A stretch of DNA of 64,000 nucleotides from assembly GCA_947247005.1 (NCBI GenBank), contig OX365948.1, forward strand, positions 37,266,601 through 37,330,600, written 5' to 3'. Numbering within the stretch: position 1 is the first letter of the stretch; each line of letters begins with the position of its first letter. A program made the position numbers and the translations under genes. The notes below the pieces were generated by a model, which worked only from the letters and a program-made list of their open reading frames with translations, was not told the origin of the DNA and searched no databases. This stretch comes from Spisula solida. Taxonomy: Eukaryota > Mollusca > Bivalvia > Venerida > Mactridae. This document shows, one piece after another, positions 58,311 through 64,000 of this stretch.

Positions 58311-58411
58311 GTTAGAACATATTAAGTAAATTTTAATGACTAAAAAGGACTCGCTTCGCTTCGCTCGCTCCGCCCTTTTTAATCATTAAAATTTACTTAA
58401 TATGTTCTAAC
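58311..58411. repeat. Long hairpin with GC-rich loop
   Basis: Arms GTTAGAACATATTAAGTAAA + TTTTAATGACTAAAAAGG and CCTTTTTAATCATTAAAATT + TACTTAATATGTTCTAAC pair over about 38 bp with one or two mismatches. The loop, ACTCGCTTCGCTTCGCTCGC + TCCG, is GC- and CpG-rich with a TCGCT repetition, in sharp contrast with the AT-rich stem. Directly follows the preceding inverted-repeat element. Confidence 0.9.
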
Positions 58412-58423
58412 TATAACAAAAAC

Positions 58424-59299
58424 TGTTTTAAAGGTCTATAGTACCTTAAAATGTCATGCTTTTGCCTCCCAGACATTCTGAAACATGCTCAAGAACAGGA
58501 TACAAGACGGATCGATACACTAAATGGACAAAGTCTTAACCTAACAGGAGTCAGACGTCAAATTATTAAGTATACCTTAAATTGGCCAAAAATAAATGTA
58601 TTTTGAAAAAATATACATATCAACATATTATAAAATTATATGTCGCCTAAATTAAACTCAAATATAATGGTGCACATCTTATTAGGAGACAAATATGAAA
58701 CCTTTTAAAGTATTTCTTTGCAGAAAATGGCATGATTTTACAGGTTATTGTCCAGGATGGGACTAAATGAATTTAACTATTCAATAATTCAGGCCAATTC
58801 TAAATTGAAGCCTTTTGCAGCACTTAATACAATTACCTCATCTGTGAGCCATATCTGATTTACATACAAATCTAACTAACTAAGGAAAATTGGTTAACTA
58901 AACACAATTCAATATGAATTGTAAACTTAATAATTTATAATCGAAATAATGTTTATTGATTTATTCATTACTAAAAATAAGTATCATATTATGATTACAT
59001 ACAATAAATATTATGACTGGCTTTATGTTTAAATTATTTTTTGATCAATGAAATTCAACAGCAGCCAATGGGGGCACAACACATATTTTCCCACAGTAGC
59101 CAAAGATACATTGACCTTAATAGAAATGTTAAGAATAATGTACATGATTGAAACATGCAATACCTACTATAAGCCCTGTTTTTGGGAGGTGTAAGCCTCT
59201 CAAAGGTTACTAAGCATTGCCTTTATCTTAAAATATATCAGCTTAACACCTTTAGGCTATTAAACATAGTGAATCCGAATTTAAGTAGTTCCAAAAACA
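58424..59299. other. Gene-free stretch
   Basis: Nothing identifiable. Confidence 0.45.
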
Positions 59300-59875
59300 A
59301 TTGCTTGTGAACACACTAGAGGCAGCAGTTACAGCCCAATCTTCATGCAACTTGGTCAGAATGTTTGTCACTATGAAATCTAGGTCAAGTTGGAAACTGG
59401 GTCATATGGGGTCAAAAACTAGGTCACAAGGTCAAATCTTAGAAAGATCTTGTGAACACATTAGAGGACACACTTATGGCCCAATCTTAATTAACACATA
59501 ATAATCAGAATGTTTGTTTGTATGATATCTAGGTCAAGATCAAAACTGGGTCATGTGGGGTCAAAAACTAGGTCACAAGGTTAAATCTTAGAAAAAGCTT
59601 GTGAACACATTAGAGGAAACAATTTTGGCCCAATCTTCATGAAACATGGTCAGAATCTTTGTCTTTATGAAATCTAGGTCACAGATGAAACTGGGTCATA
59701 TAGGGTCAAAAACTAGGTCACTAGGTCAAATCTTGCAAAAATCTAGAAAAAGCTTCTAATAGTGGTTGAAATTTCCTGAATCTTATTCATAAAATATAAA
59801 TGATTACTTAGGTCACCATAAGGGCTGTAATGTTCTACTACGACAGGTGAGCGACCTCAGGGCCCTTTGTTTACA
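59300..59875 (-). repeat. Diverged GACCTAG-type repeat, reverse orientation
   Basis: Three modules with ACACATTAGAGGACACA, GCCCAATCTTCATGAAACAT, GGTCAGAATGTTTGTC and AAAAACTAGGTCACAAGGTC, closing with ACGACAGGTGAGCGACCTCA + GGGCCCTTTG. Same subfamily as 32195-32936. The left end is truncated. Confidence 0.85.
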
Positions 59876-61005
59876 AACATTGCATGAACATGACAAAGCA
59901 ATGAACATGACAAAGCCCAACTGTTGACATAGAATTCTTGATATAATTGATTGTGTTTTAAATGCATCAATTATCTTTATCAAGCCTGACTAAATATTCA
60001 TACACTTTTAGCCTCAAATATAAGGTTTTAAATGATATTAAGAGGAACTTTAAATTAATCAGTTATGTTTTTTTAACTTTCATCATTGCTTGCTATAACT
60101 TGTACCATTGAGTCAGTCACTGTGAATCTGAGTGAGTTATAATATACCTTCGACAGGTATACGATAGTGGAGTGTATTTTATCATTATTGCATTGATTTT
60201 CACTTTACCGCCAATTTCCTATCAATAATCAATAGCATTCTGTGACAGATAATGTTTCCGTGTAATAGATATTACCGTTTAAATGTGCAACCATATTCAA
60301 TATCAATAAATATCCTAACTGTAATTCAATACCACAATATCAATGTAAGGAGGCATGCAGAATTCCTTATTCAACTGGTGCCTAACATGCAATAACAGAA
60401 TGAATCAAGTAAACTTAAGGAAGTTACAGTTTCCATTTAATTTTTCCCAGAGGCGGTTAAAGACAATTATTGTTAATACAGAATATGCAAGACCAATTAA
60501 CTTAACTGTATATTATGTACATCTCTTCAGAGTAACAGCAATTAACTCACAAATTGCATGTTTACATTTATGAATTGTTTTACTGGAAGTAAAGTTATAA
60601 TAACATAGACAAGGGTTGAATCTTGTTTTTATGTCAGTAAATCTTAACTTGGTATTATTATAATGGATAATTTGTGACAATACAGCTTTGGGCTAAACTT
60701 TTTGTATATCGTGATTTTCCAATCTAACCAAATATTGATGTAATAGAAAGCCACTGACGGTTGCTTTATGAAAGATTTGGTGCAAAAAAGCAATTTTATT
60801 CACTCTCGATGTCGCCCACTGAGTATTTTTTTCTTGAAAAAAAAGCGCTAAGTGAATCCTTCCAACATGATAGGTGAACTATGTAATTCACTCGTGATCA
60901 AACTGTAACATCAACAAACTACAGCGTAAACATCACTGAGGTATTTAGTTCGTTTTTTTATCCATTTTCATCAAATGCGAACAAATTTCAGGCAATTTAA
61001 GTATT
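59876..61005. other. Gene-free stretch
   Basis: No supported gene. A short duplication, ACATGACAAAGCAATGAACATGACAAAGC, lies near 59889 (16-bp period). Confidence 0.45.
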
Positions 61006-61066
61006 AGTAGTGTTTATTCTATAGGGTATTAATACCCTGTAGAATTTATAATGTAAAACTACTAGA
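61006..61066. repeat. Palindrome centred on GGGTATTAATACCC
   Basis: TTCTATAGGGTATTAATACC + CTGTAGAA (61017-61044) is a 28-bp palindrome with one mismatched pair; flanking TAGTAGT and AACTACTA extend the symmetry with a small gap. Could be a cruciform, a protein-binding dyad, or the core of an eroded foldback. Confidence 0.75.
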
Positions 61067-62688
61067 TTGCCGAAGTTATTTTATATGTCAGTGTGGTTGT
61101 TTATGGGATATACAGGCAACTATACCAAAATTACGCGAATATTTGACAATTTTATTTTATTTTTGCAATATACCAATATGTGAGGCAGTCCCTTTAAGCT
61201 TGGAATTGACCCCACTGGCCGGTTCATTAGCAGCACTTGTTACACATGATACCTGCACAGCAATAATTCCATCAAAATACCTCGATCATTCCTAACTAAA
61301 AGTTTTTGAGTGGAAACATTTATTCTATTTCTTAGTAGTTTAAGTGACCTTGCCCCCCCCCCCCCCCCACTGGCTCCGCTAAAATGCAATCACATCAGTC
61401 TTTATGCTATTGACACAGTAAGTTTCAATGTTTCATCATGGTATCTCATTCCTGAAAAGTTATGGAGGGAAAATATTTTTTTCTATTTTTACATAATGCG
61501 ATGATCCATTTATACCCTATGCAGATAAACAGTTACGCAAATGCTTTAATAACTCATACATCAAGTCCAAATAATGACATGAATGTGGGGTCAAATTATG
61601 TCTTAAAACATTCTACAATAGATCGGGTTCTTTCATGCCCTTACTGCATGCAAATTATAGGTCTAACAAAAGAGCTTCACAGGCTCCAATCATCTCCATC
61701 AAGATAATACAATCTAAATGTTCTCCACCAAATTTATAGTTTGAACCTTTTCAAATCTTTAATGTTACAAGACACATAATCCATTATGGAAACAATAACT
61801 AGGGCTTTCACTGATCAATGCTGCCATTTAAGCCGGCAGACTAATAATTTCAAAGCAAACTTACTTTGTATGAGAATTAATCATATTTTGTGCATTTACA
61901 CAATCTATCTAAGTATGCTATTTTGGCAAGCTATTCTGTTCAGAACAGGCTAATACAATTACCTACCTTAGCTTTTGTATTTGGTTTCAGATTGAACTTA
62001 CTGATACTTAAAGAAGCAGACGATACTTAAAGAAGCAGACGATACATACAGCAGCAGACGACAAAAACAGAAACAATGGATTTTGAAATACTTCCATCGA
62101 AATGCAGAATCAGGGCTCAATCTAAGAATGGTGCAGCACGAAATTCGGCGTGGCCAGCAGTCATTGATAAAATGGGACTATAAAAAGAAACAGGGCAACT
62201 TGAAATGCAGGCTGTAGTCTCCTCGTATATATACAAGCTTACAATATTTTGCCTACACTTAATGTTTAAGTAAATGAATCATATTATCTGTTAGTATGGT
62301 CTGTATGCAATTTGAACAAAATTGCAATTTTTTATTGAAAAAAAAAAATCGGTGAAAAATTCCATTAAATAATGTGCATTGATTGGTGCTGAGAAATTGT
62401 CCACAGAACTTCCACAACAAGCAGAAATTGAACAACCATAAAAAGCAATATTATTTATGCAACATGAACTTCCATTGAAGCGAGGATTATCGTTATGTAT
62501 TCGCTGAATTGATCATAGCTTATAATCATCAATAAATAGAATCACAGGGAGCCAAATCAATTTGCACTGAATTTGTGTGTGAATCAATGATCCTAAACAA
62601 GCAAATCAGGTAGTTACATTATGAGCCAGTCTCCATGACATTTCGTTCTAAAACGGCCATTAAATTGGTGAACATAAGGCTACCACAC
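61067..62688. other. Gene-free upstream region of the SLC10 exon
   Basis: Contains a C16 run (61353-61368), a short 19-bp tandem repeat (ACTTAAAGAAGCAGACGAT, about 62009-62060) and two 64-81-codon frames without recognisable domains. May include distal regulatory DNA. Confidence 0.4.
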
Positions 62689-62767
62689 TCGGTATAAACA
62701 AATTAGATTCAAAGGTCTTAAACAACAGCCTAGCAGATAGAAATAAAGACAACAGGATCCAAGGGAA
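62689..62767 (+). promoter_or_regulatory. Possible core promoter and 5' leader of the SLC10 gene
   Basis: A TATA-like CGGTATAAACAAA (62690-62702) lies 75 bp before the ATG at 62768, compatible with initiation near 62720 and a leader of about 45 nt. Alternatively, AACAG|GATCC at 62755 is a usable 3' splice site, so the leader could come from an upstream exon. Context of the start is GGGAAATGT (purine at -3). Confidence 0.3.
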
Positions 62768-63502
62768 ATGTCTACATATTCCTCGAACAGCTATTTTCTT
62801 GTCACCCTGATTATGTCTTTAATTTTCCCTGAAATCAATTGCTCTGCTCTGCCTATCAATGTCAACATGTCGTCTGCTAGAATCCCATCTCCCCGCTTAG
62901 TGAATGGATCATTCCAACTGAACTTCTATCCAGAATCAATCAATGAACTAATACGTGACTGCAACACTACAGTCTATTTTAATGGTACCTTCGAAGATGT
63001 TGGTGACAATAGTCAGCCAGAGATTATTATCGCAAATAAAACTACAAAATACTATGCGCGGTTGGTTTCGGAGAATGCTGCAGTCGTACAGTTTGTGATA
63101 CCAGCTGATATGATAGTACAGAATCCTAAAAGGGAGGAAATTCAGAAATTCACGAGTGTTTTAGAGCTTCCTATTCAAATACATGGTGTTAACAATTTCA
63201 CCATTCAAGCCATGCACATCGGCTATGTGACAGTGTTTGTTACTATATTTGGAACTAGTTCATTTGTTATGGCTCGCTCCTCACAAGTGTCCCCTACACT
63301 GGGACAAGGGGAATATAAAGTGACAGTTGTGCCGCGCCAGAAAACCGCCGATTTTGTGTTCGATTGTTCTGCGGCAGCTGTAGCCATTCTAATTAGTTTC
63401 GGAATAGGATGTGTGACAGACACAGAAAATCTAAAACGTCAGCTAAAATATCCAGTATCCTTAGTTCTAGGATTTTGCTGTCAATTTCTCCTTATGCCAG
63501 TG
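62768..63502 (+). CDS. SLC10-family transporter, first coding exon (partial gene)
   Basis: Encodes residues 1-245 of a membrane protein, then CCAGTG|GTAAGT, a consensus 5' donor in phase 0; reading on gives only VSSQ and a stop. Residues about 1-26 are a signal peptide (hydrophobic 9-20, likely cut near NCS-A). Residues 27-190 form an ectodomain with six N-glycosylation sequons (N33, N46, N66, N72, N90, N143). Segments 196-215 (FVFDCSAAAVAILISFGIGC) and 229-245 (PVSLVLGFCCQFLLMPV) are membrane helices. The string G-x-G-C followed by LKRQLKYP, then GFCCQFLLMP, matches the start of the SLC10 core. The long N-terminal ectodomain is the layout of SLC10A3 (P3) and SLC10A5, rather than of the bile-acid carriers SLC10A1/A2. 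SLC10 members move sodium with bile acids or steroid sulfates; the substrate here, and whether it transports, is unknown. Remaining helices must lie in later exons beyond the window. Confidence 0.85.
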
Positions 63503-64000
63503 GTAAGTAGCCAGTAAGCTTAATATACTATAATTATATGGACAACCAGTTAATCAGACAACAAATATGAGATGTACATGTTCATGCACTGGTTAATTCA
63601 AAAGTTATTATATTTAATTACAAATTAAAAATTGTACAGATGCAGAGACCCATCTGTGACTGACATCAGGAAGGACAAAAATCAAGTATTTGTAAGTTAC
63701 TGAGTTAACAGCTACTGGTTGGGGTTACACGTTTTTCTAACGAGCTTCATTAATATTTCACACCTTTACACCCTCAAGAGCAAAATTACTTCCCATGTTC
63801 CCATGTACTGTTAAGCACCATGTCTGCACCTGCACATGGGGTCTTAAACAAATTAACAATAACTTAAAATAAATATTTTCTTTCTGTTGTTTATAATCCT
63901 TGTTGATCAATACTTAATGCAAGTACAAAACATGATATATCGAGGGTTAAATGCTTAAGGTCATTCATTACTCGTTAGGGATATAAAAATCCAGCATAAC
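63503..64000 (+). other. Start of the first (post-ATG) intron of the SLC10 gene
   Basis: Starts GTAAGTAGCC. AT-rich with stops in every frame; no second exon or acceptor followed by SLC10-like coding is seen before the window ends. Confidence 0.6.

Noticed and set aside
61353..61368. Possible G-quadruplex-forming locus
   Set aside because: It is a single C16 homopolymer, as is C12 at 29609; I see no surrounding set of spaced G runs and such runs often mark repeat ends or assembly-prone sites.

Overview
This window looks like nuclear DNA of a marine invertebrate, most likely a bivalve mollusc. It is AT-rich, has no operon-like gene packing, and is dominated by introns or intergenic DNA, minisatellites and small transposons. 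The bivalve assignment rests on my recognition of dispersed repeats I associate with bivalve genomes: elements opening with a GGGCCC / GCTCACCTG block, built of 'TTGACCTTGTGACCTAG' modules and carrying GACGGACGG tracts. It is inference, not a database match.

Only one protein-coding exon is convincing: the first coding exon (62768-63502, + strand) of an SLC10-family (sodium/bile-acid cotransporter-like, P3/SLC10A3-SLC10A5 type) membrane protein. It has a signal peptide, a glycosylated ectodomain and the start of the transporter core, ends at a clean GT donor, and continues beyond the window. A very weak candidate 10-codon first exon near 5442, with CCAAT and ETS-like motifs upstream, is also listed. 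Other open frames are by-products of tandem repeats or short chance ORFs.

Layout: 0.1-0.3 kb has two adjacent foldbacks; 1.4-2.6 kb a 44-bp minisatellite; 3.6-4.1 kb a 41-bp one; 6.5-7.4 kb an old GACCTAG-type repeat with a MITE inside; 8.3-8.7 kb a 65-bp array; 9-10 kb hairpins and a CCCCC/GGGGG-ended repeat; 11-14 kb more dispersed repeats; 15.3-19.9 kb a 45-bp array split by a 4.07-kb TIR element filled with a 59-bp hairpin satellite; 20.3-23.9 kb two long repeats packed with nuclear-receptor-like half sites; 24.8 kb a mariner relic; 25.8-27.6 kb a Harbinger-like element containing a tRNA-derived SINE; 28-33 kb further MITEs and GACCTAG repeats; 34.2-35.1 kb a minisatellite; 36-43 kb a cluster of MITEs that share CWG target duplications, including one nested in itself; 48.3-49.3 kb a 45-bp minisatellite; 50.3, 53.2 kb small arrays; 54.4-56.1 kb a repeat nested in a repeat; 56-60 kb mariner-like ends, a second SINE, hairpins and another GACCTAG repeat; 62.8 kb the SLC10 exon.

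The genes do not form a pathway here. What the window mainly records is transposon and satellite dynamics: several families of non-autonomous DNA elements with readable termini and target duplications, insertions dated by nesting, and a satellite amplified inside a transposon.
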